Of a stretch of DNA of 64,000 bases, positions 47,990 through 56,858 are shown piece after piece. This DNA comes from Enterobacter hormaechei ATCC 49162 (GTDB lineage Bacteria > Pseudomonadota > Gammaproteobacteria > Enterobacterales > Enterobacteriaceae). The stretch lies in contig NZ_MKEQ01000001.1 of NCBI RefSeq assembly GCF_001875655.1, positions 1,116,001-1,180,000 of the forward strand. The letters run 5' to 3'. The translations under genes were made by a program, and so were the position numbers. A model generated the notes under the pieces. It saw nothing but the letters and a program-made list of their open reading frames with translations. It was not told where the DNA came from and made no database searches. Numbering within the stretch: the first letter of the stretch is position 1; the number at the start of each line of letters is the position of its first letter.

Positions 47990-49017
47990 GTCCGTTGGCT
48001 TTTGAACGCCGCCAGCAAACTTTACTGGCGGCAGGCATCATGGCGCTGCCGCTGATGCTGGTCTTTGCCGCCAGTATCGGTGATATGCCGGTGTCGTATG
48101 CCAGTACCGGGAAAGCGATCCTCAACGGACTGGGGTTGACCGCTTATGCGTTGCCGCAAACAGAGGAAGGTATCATCTGGGAATATCGCATGAGCCGGGC
48201 AGTAATGGCGGCGTGCAGCGGCGGTGGCCTGGCGCTGTGCGGGCTGGTGTTACAGTCGATCCTGCGTAACCCTCTGGCTGAGCCGTATCTGCTGGGGATT
48301 TCCGCGGGCGCATCACTGGGCGCCGTCTGTGTAATGCTTCTCGGTATCGGGGGAAGCGTGATTGGCGTGAGCAGCGGTGCGTTTGTCGGCTCCTGCGCCG
48401 CCTTTGCGCTCATCATGCTGATTACAAACGGCATGAGCGCAAGCCCGTCACGCATTTTACTGGCTGGCATTGCGGGTACTCAACTCTTCAACGCCATGAC
48501 CGCGTACGTTGTCAGCACGTCCGCCAATGCCGAGCAGTCCCGTAGCGTCATGTTCTGGCTGCTGGGGAGCCTGAGCGGCGTGCGCTGGCCTGACGCGCTA
48601 CTGGCGCTGGCCGTTACGCTTGCAGGTTTACTGGTGATATTTCTCTTTTCGCGGGCGCTGGATACCTTCACCTTCGGGGATGAGGTCTCTGCCACGCTGG
48701 GGATCCCGGTTACCGCCGTGCGTATTGTCTTATTGCTGACCTGCGCCGTCGTCACCGCAACGATGGTGAGCGCCATAGGCGCAGTGGGGTTTGTGGGACT
48801 GGTGATCCCCCACGTGACGCGCATGCTATGCGGGCCGGGTCATCGTCGCGCGATCCCGCTGACGTTTCTCATCGGCGCCCACTTTATGATCCTCGCAGAT
48901 ATCGTCTCACGCACGCTGATTGTGCACCAGGTTCTGCCCATCGGAGTGGTGACTGCGCTGGTGGGCGCCCCCGTCTTTGTGGCGTTGCTTTATCAAAACC
49001 GAAAGGAGCATCCATGA
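47986..49017 (+). CDS. FecCD/BtuC-family ABC permease
   Basis: 343-residue polytopic membrane protein with about nine to ten hydrophobic segments. Family signatures are LVLQSILRNPLAEPYLLGIS near residue 88 and SAIGAVGFVGLVIPHVTRML near 267, the latter containing the coupling-helix glycine motif. Its ATG overlaps the stop of the binding-protein gene by four bases and its stop overlaps the ATPase ATG (ATGA), so the three genes are translationally coupled. Confidence 0.9.
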   Translation: MSPLAFERRQQTLLAAGIMALPLMLVFAASIGDMPVSYASTGKAILNGLGLTAYALPQTEEGIIWEYRMSRAVMAACSGGGLALCGLVLQSILRNPLAEPYLLGISAGASLGAVCVMLLGIGGSVIGVSSGAFVGSCAAFALIMLITNGMSASPSRILLAGIAGTQLFNAMTAYVVSTSANAEQSRSVMFWLLGSLSGVRWPDALLALAVTLAGLLVIFLFSRALDTFTFGDEVSATLGIPVTAVRIVLLLTCAVVTATMVSAIGAVGFVGLVIPHVTRMLCGPGHRRAIPLTFLIGAHFMILADIVSRTLIVHQVLPIGVVTALVGAPVFVALLYQNRKEHP

Positions 49018-49850
49018 ATATTACCGTGGCCGGGTTAACCGTAACCCGACAAGCGCAGACGGTGCTGAAGGATATTGATCTCGACCTGCCATCCGGGCAG
49101 ATTGTCGGCCTGTTAGGGCCAAACGGCTCGGGCAAGTCGACGCTATTGCGCTGTCTCGCCGGGCTGATCCCGCGACTTAGCGAACGTGTTGCGCTTAATG
49201 GCACAACGCTTGGCACGATGCCACTGAAAACACGCGCGCAGACCATGGCCTTTGTTCCGCAACATGCTGAAGTCGACGGAGAGCTGACCGTTGAGGAAAT
49301 CGTTAGACTGGGGCGTACGCCCTACCGGAAAACATTCCAGAGAACCACTCGCGAGGATGAGGCTGCGGTTGAACAGGCGATTGGCCTGATGCAGTTAACC
49401 GGATTGCGCCAGCGGCGATGGCAGTTTTTGTCTGGCGGAGAGCGTCAGCGAAGCCAGATAGCCCGCGCGCTGGCCCAGCAGCCGCAGGTGCTGTTGCTTG
49501 ATGAACCAACGAACCACCTGGACATTCAGCACCAGCTGGAGCTGATGCGGCTCGTTTCACAGCTGCCGCTTACGGTGGTGGTTGCACTGCACGATCTCAA
49601 CCTTGCGGCCAATTACTGCCAGCGGCTGATCCTCCTGAAAGCCGGAAAGATTTCAGCCACGGGCGCGCCCGAAGCGGTGCTGACGCCAGCAAACATCGAG
49701 GACACCTGGTGCGTAAAAGCGCAGGTCAGTAAGGCCGACGCCGGGATCACGATAAGCTACAACATGGGCGGCATGGCTGAAGTCTGGCGCAAAAGCAAAA
49801 ACCCCTGCGATATTGCTATCGCAGGGGTTTCGAATTTGGCGGAAGCGTAG
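49014..49850 (+). CDS. FecE/BtuD-type ABC ATPase with C-terminus read through into tRNA-Ser
   Basis: 278-residue ATPase: Walker A GPNGSGKST near residue 35, signature LSGGERQRSQIARAL near 140, Walker B VLLLDEPTNHLD near 163, and switch histidine in VVALHDLNLA. GAAAGGAG precedes the ATG. Typical members end near residue 255-260. Here about twenty residues (KSKNPCDIAIAGVSNLAEA) are encoded by the tRNA terminator hairpin and the tRNA 3' end, with the stop TAG inside the tRNA. The native end was probably lost when the tRNA copy joined this gene. The catalytic part is intact. Confidence 0.87.
   Translation: MNITVAGLTVTRQAQTVLKDIDLDLPSGQIVGLLGPNGSGKSTLLRCLAGLIPRLSERVALNGTTLGTMPLKTRAQTMAFVPQHAEVDGELTVEEIVRLGRTPYRKTFQRTTREDEAAVEQAIGLMQLTGLRQRRWQFLSGGERQRSQIARALAQQPQVLLLDEPTNHLDIQHQLELMRLVSQLPLTVVVALHDLNLAANYCQRLILLKAGKISATGAPEAVLTPANIEDTWCVKAQVSKADAGITISYNMGGMAEVWRKSKNPCDIAIAGVSNLAEA
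49796..49831. terminator. Terminator of second tRNA-Ser(TGA), inside the ATPase reading frame
   Basis: AACCCCTGCGATA and TATCGCAGGGGTT around TTGC. It is the same hairpin as at 44255-44287 with one compensatory pair changed. It lies within the last codons of the ABC ATPase, so it may also stop that transcript before the end of its frame. Confidence 0.82.
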
Positions 49851-49924
49851 AGATTCGAACTCTAGAACCCTTTCGGGTCGCCGGTTTTCAAGACCGGTGC
49901 CTTCAACCGCTCGGCCACGCTTCC
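49837..49924 (-). tRNA. tRNA-Ser (anticodon TGA), second copy
   Basis: 88 bases, identical to the copy at 44295-44382 in every base I compared. Its 3' 14 bases overlap the end of the ABC ATPase frame on the other strand. Promoter intact. Confidence 0.97.
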
Positions 49925-49936
49925 TAAGTGAGGCGA

Positions 49937-49965
49937 ACTATAAACACCTCACCGCGCGCTGTAAA
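49937..49965 (-). promoter_or_regulatory. Promoter of second tRNA-Ser(TGA)
   Basis: On the minus strand TTTACA, 17 bases, TATAGT. The hexamers equal those of the first copy while the spacer differs. Confidence 0.8.
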
Positions 49966-50068
49966 GAGTGCGCGCATTCGTTCGCTTTAAAAATAGCCAA
50001 AATGCGTTTAATCGGTTGAATAGACGACAGATTGGCCATTTTGCCAGCATAATATCCACCGCGGATCG

Positions 50069-51697
50069 TTAGTGCTTTTTGATGTACATATCTTTGGTGT
50101 AGTAATACCCGAGCTTGTCCGGCGTGAATCCCCCCACCCAGGGTTTTACCAGGTGCGTGCGCACGTAGTGATAGACCGGGATCGCCGGTACATCGCGTCC
50201 CAGCAGATCTTCTGCCTCCTGGTAGAACTTACCGCGCTCCTCCGCCGTTTTCGATTTCGCCGCGTTCGCCAGAGCCCGATCGTAGTCCGGATTGCTGTAC
50301 TGCGTGGTGTTTTGGCTATCCCCGGTACGGAAGGTGTTCAGGAAGGTTGCCGCATCGTCGTAATCGGCAATCCAGGCGTAGCGTACCGCGTCAAAGTTAT
50401 GGGTGTGCATAGTATCAAGCATGGTTTTCCACTCCTGATTTTGCAGCTTCGCCTCCACACCGAGGTTCTTCTTCCACATAGAGCTGGCGGCAATGGCAAT
50501 ACGCTGATGCGATTCTGACGTGTTATAGAGGAGATTAAAGCTGAGCGGATGGCTGTCGTTAAATCCGGCTTCGGCCAGCAGCTTTTTCGCCTCGGCAATG
50601 CGTTTATCCATCGGCCAGCTGGCGTAATCCGGGTTCTGTAGCTTGACGCCGCCAATATCCGTCTGGCTGATCAGCCATGCCGGGCGCTGCCCCTGCCCTA
50701 ATACTTTCCCGGCGATGATGTCTTTATCCAGCGCCAGGTTCAGCGCCTTGCGCACGCGGGCGTCGTTGAACGGCGGCCGGGTGGTGTTGAACTGATAATA
50801 ATAGGTGGCAAGCTGCGGTGAAACGTCCAGCTCGCTCCCCAGCGTTTTCTTCAGCTGAGCAAACTGGTTGATCGGCACCGTGTAAACAATGTCGATTTCG
50901 CCCGCTTTGTAGCGGTTGACGTCAGCAGCTTCAGAGGAAATGGGCAGATAGGTCACCTTGTTGATGACGGTATGTTCGTTATCCCAGTATTTCGGGTTCC
51001 GCACCGCCACGATGCGTTCGTTCACCACCCACTGTGACAGTTTATAGGCCCCGCTGCTGACGAAGTGCTCCGGCTTGGTCCACTTATCACCGAAACGGCC
51101 TACCAGGACTTTATCTATCGGCACCAGAGACGGGTGAGCCAGCATCGCCAGGAACGCGGCATTTGGCTGCGTGAGCGTCACTTCCAGCGTGGTGTCATTG
51201 ATGGCTTTCACACCCAGCGACTCGGGCGCTTTTTTGCCTTCTGCAATATCAGCGCCGTTGACGATACGCATACTGCCGGGATAGCTGGCATAGGGAGAGG
51301 CGGTTTTCGGGTCGACCAGCCGCTGCCAGCTCCAGACAATATCTTCCGCGGTGATGGGGGTTCCGTCGCTCCAGGTAATGCCCGGGCGCAGATGGAAAGT
51401 CCAGACGGTGTTGTCTTTATTTTCCCATTTCTCCGCCAGGCGCGGCTGGATTTCACCTGCCGGAGAGACACTGACCAGCCCGTCGAATAAATCGCTGATA
51501 ATATTGAATTCGACATCGCTTTCGACTTTATGCGGGTCGAGCGAGGCGGGTTCACTGCCGTTGTTTCTGACCAGTTCCTGCTTATCTGCCAGCTGGGTTC
51601 CTGCCGGCACGTTAGCCGCCCAGGTTGCCGTGCTCGCGCACAGGATCCCCGCGGTTAACAAAGAGAGCGTAAAGTGCGTGCGTGTTTTTGGTTTCAT
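50069..51697 (-). CDS. Peptide ABC transporter substrate-binding protein (OppA/MppA-like)
   Basis: 542 residues from the start MKPKTRTHFTLSLLTAGIL; the upstream TTG-initiated extension is rejected. Signal peptide about 1-27 (ending ATWA). The SBP family 5 signature begins NNGSEPASLDPHKVESDVEF near residue 44, and later blocks WTFHLRPGITWSDGTPITAED and ASSMWKKNLGVEAKLQNQEW (given by their ends) match OppA closely. No permease or ATPase lies nearby, so it probably delivers peptides, or murein peptide as MppA does, to a transporter encoded elsewhere. E. coli lacks this gene at the locus. Confidence 0.88.
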   Translation of the reverse strand: MKPKTRTHFTLSLLTAGILCASTATWAANVPAGTQLADKQELVRNNGSEPASLDPHKVESDVEFNIISDLFDGLVSVSPAGEIQPRLAEKWENKDNTVWTFHLRPGITWSDGTPITAEDIVWSWQRLVDPKTASPYASYPGSMRIVNGADIAEGKKAPESLGVKAINDTTLEVTLTQPNAAFLAMLAHPSLVPIDKVLVGRFGDKWTKPEHFVSSGAYKLSQWVVNERIVAVRNPKYWDNEHTVINKVTYLPISSEAADVNRYKAGEIDIVYTVPINQFAQLKKTLGSELDVSPQLATYYYQFNTTRPPFNDARVRKALNLALDKDIIAGKVLGQGQRPAWLISQTDIGGVKLQNPDYASWPMDKRIAEAKKLLAEAGFNDSHPLSFNLLYNTSESHQRIAIAASSMWKKNLGVEAKLQNQEWKTMLDTMHTHNFDAVRYAWIADYDDAATFLNTFRTGDSQNTTQYSNPDYDRALANAAKSKTAEERGKFYQEAEDLLGRDVPAIPVYHYVRTHLVKPWVGGFTPDKLGYYYTKDMYIKKH

Positions 51698-51883
51698 TTC
51701 CTTCGCCTTATTGTCTGTTTTTATGACGATCCGGAAATAACTCGTAGCGGCCTTAGGGAAATAACGCAATATTTTTCAGTAACCTATAAGAGGTTGATCT
51801 GAATCCGCCCTACAAACCGCACTTCATTCTGAGGACAAAGGCTTTACCAGAATAAAAAACCAGCATAATCCCTAAGGGGCTGA

Positions 51884-51898
51884 GTAAAGATGGGTAAA
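51884..51898 (+). promoter_or_regulatory. CpxR box upstream of yccA
   Basis: GTAAAGATGGGTAAA matches the CpxR consensus GTAAA-N5-GTAAA exactly, 70 bases before the yccA ATG. E. coli yccA belongs to the Cpx envelope-stress regulon. Confidence 0.78.
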
Positions 51899-51967
51899 AC
51901 CACTTTGCGTCTGCCGCGCCGTTTCCTATTCTTTGCGCTAATTACATCTGTCATAAGAGAGTGACTC

Positions 51968-52627
51968 ATGGATCGTATTATTACTTCTTCACGCGACCGC
52001 ACATCGCTACTCAGCACCCATAAGGTGCTGCGCAATACTTATTTTATGCTCAGCCTGACGCTGGCGTTTTCGGCGATCACCGCGACGGCCAGCACCGTAC
52101 TGATGCTGCCTTCTCCGGGTCTGATCCTGACGCTGGTGGGTATGTATGGTCTGATGTTCCTGACCTACAAAACCGCGGATAAACCAGTAGGTATTCTTTC
52201 CGCGTTCGCCTTTACCGGCTTCCTGGGCTACATCCTGGGGCCAATCCTGAACGCCTATCTGTCTGCCGGTATGGGTGACGTGATTGGTATGGCGCTGGGC
52301 GGTACCGCGCTGGTGTTCTTCTGCTGCTCGGCCTACGTGCTGACCACCCGTAAGGACATGTCCTTCCTTGGCGGTATGCTGATGGCGGGTATCGTGATTG
52401 TGCTGGTCGGTATGCTGGCGAACATCTTCCTGCAATTGCCTGCGCTGCATCTGGCAATCAGCGCGGTGTTTATCCTGATTTCATCCGGCGCAATCCTGTA
52501 TGAAACCAGCAACATCATTCATGGCGGTGAAACGAACTATATCCGCGCCACCGTGAGCCTGTATGTGTCGCTGTACAACATTTTCGTCAGCCTGCTGAGC
52601 ATCCTGGGCTTCGCCAGCCGCGATTAA
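51968..52627 (+). CDS. yccA: YccA, FtsH protease modulator (Bax inhibitor-1 family)
   Basis: 219-residue inner-membrane protein with seven hydrophobic segments. In E. coli it is a substrate and inhibitor of FtsH and protects SecY from degradation. The short cytosolic N-terminus ([20 protein letters not shown]) needed for FtsH recognition is present. The C-terminal [20 protein letters not shown] is typical of the family. GAGAGTG precedes the ATG. A terminator follows. Confidence 0.96.
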   Translation: MDRIITSSRDRTSLLSTHKVLRNTYFMLSLTLAFSAITATASTVLMLPSPGLILTLVGMYGLMFLTYKTADKPVGILSAFAFTGFLGYILGPILNAYLSAGMGDVIGMALGGTALVFFCCSAYVLTTRKDMSFLGGMLMAGIVIVLVGMLANIFLQLPALHLAISAVFILISSGAILYETSNIIHGGETNYIRATVSLYVSLYNIFVSLLSILGFASRD

Positions 52628-52646
52628 CTCATCGTGTTGTGAACAT

Positions 52647-52677
52647 GGCCCCGCTTATGCGGGGCTTTGTTTTTTTG
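52647..52677 (+). terminator. yccA terminator
   Basis: GGCCCCGC and GCGGGGCT around TTAT, then TTTGTTTTTTT. Confidence 0.85.
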
Positions 52678-52715
52678 GTAGACTGATGCGGTTTTTGACT
52701 AACGCGTGAATGATT

Positions 52716-53045
52716 ATGTTGAGTTTTGAAGGCAAAGAGATCGAAACCGATAACGACGGTTATCTGAAAGAGAGCAGCCAGTGGAGCGAAGCGCTGGCGG
52801 AGAAAATTGCGGAAAACGAAGGAATTACCCTCTCCCCGGAACACTGGGAAGTGGTGCGCTTTGTGCGGGAATTTTACCTTGAATTCAACACCTCACCCGC
52901 TATCCGCATGCTGGTCAAAGCCATGGCAAATAAGTTTGGCGAAGAGAAAGGCAACAGCCGTTATCTGTATCGCCTGTTTCCGAAAGGCCCGGCTAAACAG
53001 GCGACAAAAATTGCCGGTCTGCCAAAACCGGTAAAATGTATTTAA
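52716..53045 (+). CDS. tusE: Sulfur relay protein TusE
   Basis: 109-residue DsrC-like sulfur carrier that accepts sulfur from TusBCD and hands it to MnmA for 2-thiouridine in tRNA. The catalytic Cys is the penultimate residue in PVKCI. The ATG at 52716 gives the E. coli length; an ATG two codons earlier is possible. The stop overlaps the yccX stop by four bases on the opposite strand. Confidence 0.95.
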   Translation: MLSFEGKEIETDNDGYLKESSQWSEALAEKIAENEGITLSPEHWEVVRFVREFYLEFNTSPAIRMLVKAMANKFGEEKGNSRYLYRLFPKGPAKQATKIAGLPKPVKCI

Positions 53046-53323
53046 TAGCGAATACTGAAGTCAGCGTATTCCCGGCCGGGTTGATGCGGTTCCGTTAGCA
53101 CTTTATCAACCCGCGCGCTGCGCGGTCCGCCCGCTTTCAGCCACGCCACCAGCTTCTCTACCCGATCCGCCTCACCGCAGGCCACGACCTCCACGCTGCC
53201 GTCATCCATGTTACGCGCATACCCCGTCAGCCCAAGCTGAAGGGCTTCGCGCTGGGTGCTGTAGCGGAATCCGACGCCCTGTACAAGGCCATAGACCCAG
53301 GCAATGGTGCAAACATTTGACAT
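53042..53323 (-). CDS. yccX: Acylphosphatase YccX
   Basis: 93-residue acylphosphatase. The catalytic Arg is in [11 protein letters not shown] and the catalytic Asn in [12 protein letters not shown]. The ATG at 53323 has AGGAG seven bases upstream, and an ATG one codon earlier is equally readable. It overlaps tusE by four bases at the stops. Confidence 0.93.
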   Translation of the reverse strand: MSNVCTIAWVYGLVQGVGFRYSTQREALQLGLTGYARNMDDGSVEVVACGEADRVEKLVAWLKAGGPRSARVDKVLTEPHQPGREYADFSIRY

Positions 53324-53416
53324 CATCCTTCTCCTTATCCGACTGGCGCGTTGCATTTCCTCACTGAAGTCGGGAAAAGGGCGGCCATTTCATTGGAATC
53401 GACAGAATAGCAAATT

Positions 53417-54607
53417 ATGAGTGTACGTTTAGTGTTAGCCAAAGGGCGCGAGAAGTCATTACTGCGCCGTCATCCCTGGGTCTTTTCCGGCGCGGTTGCC
53501 CGCATGGAAGGTAAAGCCAGCCTCGGTGAAACCATCGATATTGTTGACCATCAGGGGAAATGGTTAGCACGCGGCGCATATTCACCTGCATCTCAGATCC
53601 GCGCGCGCGTCTGGACGTTCGATAAAGAAGAAACCATCGATATCGACTTCTTCGTCCGTCGTCTGCAACAGGCGCAGCAGTGGCGCGAGTGGCTGGCAAA
53701 GCGTGACGGACTGGACAGCTATCGTCTGATTGCCGGTGAATCCGACGGGCTGCCAGGGGTGACAATCGACCGCTTCGGCAATTTCCTGGTGCTGCAACTT
53801 CTCAGCGCCGGGGCGGAGTACCAACGTGCCGCGCTGATTAGCGCGCTGCAAACCCTGTTCCCGGAATGCGCCATTTACGACCGCAGCGACGTGGCGGTGC
53901 GCAAAAAAGAGGGCATGGAGCTGACGCAAGGCCCGGTCACTGGCGAACTGCCCCCTGCCCTGCTGCCTATCGAAGAACATGGCATGAAGCTGCTGGTGGA
54001 TATCCAGGGTGGCCATAAGACCGGGTATTACCTCGACCAGCGTGACAGCCGTCTGGCGACGCGCCAGTACGTTGCCGATAAGCGCGTGCTGAACTGCTTC
54101 TCCTATACCGGCGGCTTTGCGGTCTCTGCCCTGATGGGCGGCTGTGCTCAGGTGGTGAGCGTCGACACCTCACAGGAAGCGCTGGATGTGGCGAAACAGA
54201 ACGTTGAGCTGAACAAGCTGGATCTGAGCAAAGCGGAGTTTGTGCGTGACGACGTGTTTAAACTGCTGCGTAAATACCGCGACCAGGGCGAGAAATTTGA
54301 CGTCATCGTGATGGACCCGCCGAAGTTTGTGGAAAACAAAAGCCAGCTGATGGGCGCCTGCCGTGGCTATAAAGATATCAACATGCTGGCGATCCAGCTG
54401 CTGAACCCGGGCGGCGTACTGCTGACATTCTCCTGCTCTGGCCTGATGACGACAGATTTATTCCAAAAAATCATCGCCGATGCCGCAATAGATGCGGGTC
54501 GTGATGTACAATTTATAGAGCAGTTCCGTCAGGCCGCCGATCACCCGGTGATCGCTACCTACCCGGAAGGGCTGTATCTGAAAGGGTTTGCCTGTCGCGT
54601 CATGTAA
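53417..54607 (+). CDS. rlmI: 23S rRNA m5C1962 methyltransferase RlmI
   Basis: 396-residue SAM-dependent methyltransferase with an N-terminal PUA domain (about 1-70: [15 protein letters not shown]). The Rossmann domain has [18 protein letters not shown] near 225 and VDTSQEAL. Motif IV is VIMDPPKF near 298, and the nucleophilic Cys lies in LTFSCSGLM near 345. Length equals E. coli RlmI. Confidence 0.96.
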   Translation: MSVRLVLAKGREKSLLRRHPWVFSGAVARMEGKASLGETIDIVDHQGKWLARGAYSPASQIRARVWTFDKEETIDIDFFVRRLQQAQQWREWLAKRDGLDSYRLIAGESDGLPGVTIDRFGNFLVLQLLSAGAEYQRAALISALQTLFPECAIYDRSDVAVRKKEGMELTQGPVTGELPPALLPIEEHGMKLLVDIQGGHKTGYYLDQRDSRLATRQYVADKRVLNCFSYTGGFAVSALMGGCAQVVSVDTSQEALDVAKQNVELNKLDLSKAEFVRDDVFKLLRKYRDQGEKFDVIVMDPPKFVENKSQLMGACRGYKDINMLAIQLLNPGGVLLTFSCSGLMTTDLFQKIIADAAIDAGRDVQFIEQFRQAADHPVIATYPEGLYLKGFACRVM

Positions 54608-54667
54608 CTTGAAAAGAGAAATATTGCCCGCACATAGTGTGTATGTAATGTTTCCCGGGAGGTGACT

Positions 54668-54985
54668 ATGATTGCCAGCAAATTCGGTATCGGCCAGCAG
54701 GTCCGCCACACCTTGCTTGGATATTTGGGTGTGGTCGTGGATATCGACCCGGAGTATTCCCTTGATGAACCGTCAGCAGACGAGCTGGCGGTTGACGCAG
54801 AGCTTCGCGCCGCGCCCTGGTATCATGTGGTTATGGAGGGCGACGATGGTCAGCCTGTCCATACCTATCTTGCCGAAGCGCAGCTGAGTGGTGAACTACA
54901 GGATGAGCATCCGGAACAACCCACTATGGATGAGCTTGCTCAGACCATCCGCAAACAGTTACAGGCACCAAGACTGCGAAACTAA
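54668..54985 (+). CDS. hspQ: Heat shock protein HspQ
   Basis: 105-residue small protein that in E. coli is heat-induced, affects DnaA stability and acts as a Lon specificity factor. GGGAGG six bases before the ATG at 54668 fixes the start. The chain ([40 protein letters not shown]) closely follows E. coli HspQ, including the acidic hinge and the RLRN end. Confidence 0.95.
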   Translation: MIASKFGIGQQVRHTLLGYLGVVVDIDPEYSLDEPSADELAVDAELRAAPWYHVVMEGDDGQPVHTYLAEAQLSGELQDEHPEQPTMDELAQTIRKQLQAPRLRN

Positions 54986-54991
54986 AGGTGT

Positions 54992-55020
54992 TAAAAAGCC
55001 CGTCAAACGGGCTTTTTTTA
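54992..55020. terminator. Terminator between hspQ and yccU
   Basis: AAAAAGCCCGT and ACGGGCTTTTTTT around CAA. It serves the two convergent genes and overlaps the yccU stop. Confidence 0.88.
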
Positions 55021-55431
55021 TTTTGCCAGCCCCAGACGGGGGATATCGATTGCCGGACAGCGATCCATCACCACCTTTAACCCGGCATCGCGCGCCAGCA
55101 CAGCCGCCTGCTCATTAATCACGCCCAGCTGCATCCACAGCGTTTTCGCGCCGATAGCGATCGCCTCCTGCGCCACGCCCCAGGCCGCCTCTGAATTGCG
55201 GAACACGTCCACCATATCTACCTTTTCCGGCACGTCCGCAAGCGTCGCATAGCCCTGCTGACCCAGCAGCGTTTTCCCCGCCACCTTCGGCGAAACCGGG
55301 ATTACGTGATAACCCTGGTCCAGAAGGTATTTCATGACCCGATAGCTTGGGCGATCCGGTTTATCGCTCGCGCCGACCAGCGCGATAGTGCGCGTGGACG
55401 TCAGAATCTCGACAATGTCGTTCTCTTTCAT
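55018..55431 (-). CDS. yccU: CoA-binding protein YccU
   Basis: 137-residue protein with a CoA-binding Rossmann-like domain, similar to the N-terminal part of succinyl-CoA synthetase alpha chains. Motifs: IALVGASDKPDRPSYRVMKY near residue 17 and LWMQLGVINEQAA near 97. The ATG at 55431 has AGGAAGAG upstream and gives the E. coli length. Physiological role unknown. Confidence 0.94.
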   Translation of the reverse strand: MKENDIVEILTSTRTIALVGASDKPDRPSYRVMKYLLDQGYHVIPVSPKVAGKTLLGQQGYATLADVPEKVDMVDVFRNSEAAWGVAQEAIAIGAKTLWMQLGVINEQAAVLARDAGLKVVMDRCPAIDIPRLGLAK

Positions 55432-55602
55432 GCTCTTCCTCCTGGTTTTTTTTAAAGTGTACGTCAAAGCGGATATCTCAACCACGCATCACCTACAGAA
55501 GTATGAGGGCAAAACGGCAGAATATGTCTATATGTTAGTAAACGTGATTATCGAAAACTTTTGATACATTCTTACCGAGTGTTTTGTCTACAGGAGTCTG
55601 CT

Positions 55603-56265
55603 ATGAAAACCGGCATTGCCTCGGCTGTGGTTGCGTTAATCATGCCGGTTTGTGTTTTCGCAACCACCCTCAGACTCTCAACCGACATAGACCTGCTGGT
55701 GCTGGACGGGAAAAAAGTCTCCAGCTCCCTGCTGCGAGGTGCAGACAGCATTGAGCTGGATAACGGTCCGCATCAGGTGGTTTTTCGGGTGGAAAAGACG
55801 ATTCGCCTCGCCGACAACGAACAGCAGGTATACATTTCGCCTCCGCTGGTTGTGAGCTTTAATACCCAGCGTATCAGCCAGGTCAACTTCAGTCTTCCGC
55901 GTCTCGTAACAGAAAAAGAGTCACTGGCATTTGATGCTTCGCCACGCATCGAGCTGGTGGACGGAGATTCCATGCCCATCCCGGTAAAGCTGGATATCCT
56001 GGCGCTGACAAAAAGGCCAAAAGGAACAGATTACGAAGCAGACACGGAGATCTATAACAGGGCCAGCAGACGCGCTTCCCTGCCCCAGTTCGCCACCATG
56101 ATGGCGGATGACAGCACCCTGCTTTCGGGCGTATCGGAGCTGGATGTACTCCCCCCTCAGTCACAAACGCTTACTGAGCAGCGCCTCAGGTTCTGGTTCC
56201 AGAATGCCGATCCGGACACGCGCGCCCGTTTTCTGCAATGGGCAAAACGACAACCTTCGTCATGA
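55603..56265 (+). CDS. yccT: YccT/CsgI, DUF2057 periplasmic protein that inhibits curli
   Basis: 220 residues from the ATG at 55603 (CAGGAG upstream), the E. coli length. Signal peptide about 1-20 (ending VFA), then a beta-rich DUF2057 domain starting [19 protein letters not shown]. The C-terminal helix [20 protein letters not shown] and the tail WAKRQPS are conserved. E. coli YccT was reported to inhibit CsgA polymerisation and was renamed CsgI. The curli operons lie 46 kb away in this window. Confidence 0.92.
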   Translation: MKTGIASAVVALIMPVCVFATTLRLSTDIDLLVLDGKKVSSSLLRGADSIELDNGPHQVVFRVEKTIRLADNEQQVYISPPLVVSFNTQRISQVNFSLPRLVTEKESLAFDASPRIELVDGDSMPIPVKLDILALTKRPKGTDYEADTEIYNRASRRASLPQFATMMADDSTLLSGVSELDVLPPQSQTLTEQRLRFWFQNADPDTRARFLQWAKRQPSS

Positions 56266-56345
56266 GCCACATTTTTTTGTCCTTTCTCTTGCAGCATCAG
56301 TCAGTTCCCGTCATCGTGTAGCGAGGTAACCTCACGGATAAGATT

Positions 56346-56804
56346 ATGGAACTGACAACTCGCACACTTCCGGCGCGCAAGCATATTGCTCTGGTTGCGC
56401 ACGATCACTGTAAACAAATGCTGCTGAACTGGGTTCGCCGCCATCAGCCTCTGCTACAGCATCATGCCCTTTCTGCTACGGGAACAACCGGCAACCTGAT
56501 CCACCGCGAAACCGGTCTGGAAGTAAATGCCATGCTGAGCGGCCCGATGGGAGGGGACCAGCAGGTAGGTGCTCAGATTTCGGAAGGCAAAATTGACGTT
56601 CTGATTTTCTTCTGGGATCCACTGAATGCGGTTCCGCATGACCCTGACGTTAAAGCGCTGCTGCGTCTGGCGACGGTGTGGAACATTCCGGTAGCCACCA
56701 ATCTTTCAACGGCAGATTTCATCATTGAATCGCCGCAGTTTAACGATCCGGTGGAGATTTTGATCCCGGATTATCCGCGTTATCTTGCGGAGAGACTGAA
56801 GTAG
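56346..56804 (+). CDS. mgsA: Methylglyoxal synthase
   Basis: 152-residue enzyme converting dihydroxyacetone phosphate to methylglyoxal and phosphate, an overflow route when phosphate is short. Conserved elements: [12 protein letters not shown] near residue 12, [10 protein letters not shown] near 45, [15 protein letters not shown] near 64-78 with the catalytic Asp, and the His in NAVPHDPDV near 98. Length matches E. coli MgsA. Confidence 0.97.
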   Translation: MELTTRTLPARKHIALVAHDHCKQMLLNWVRRHQPLLQHHALSATGTTGNLIHRETGLEVNAMLSGPMGGDQQVGAQISEGKIDVLIFFWDPLNAVPHDPDVKALLRLATVWNIPVATNLSTADFIIESPQFNDPVEILIPDYPRYLAERLK

Positions 56805-56810
56805 TTTTTT

Positions 56811-56838
56811 GCCGGGTGGCGGCTCCGCCTTACCCGGC
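56811..56838. repeat. REP-type palindrome between mgsA and helD
   Basis: GCCGGGT and ACCCGGC with GGCGG/CCGCC inside, preceded by TTTTTT. This is the standard enterobacterial REP shape. It lies in the gap between two convergent genes. Confidence 0.75.
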
Positions 56839-56858
56839 CTACACAATTGCCCGCGTCG

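Noticed and set aside
48828-49013. Upstream extension of the ABC ATPase by 62 residues
   Set aside because: Lies entirely inside the permease gene; the ATG at 49014 has AAAGGAG and the usual ATGA coupling.
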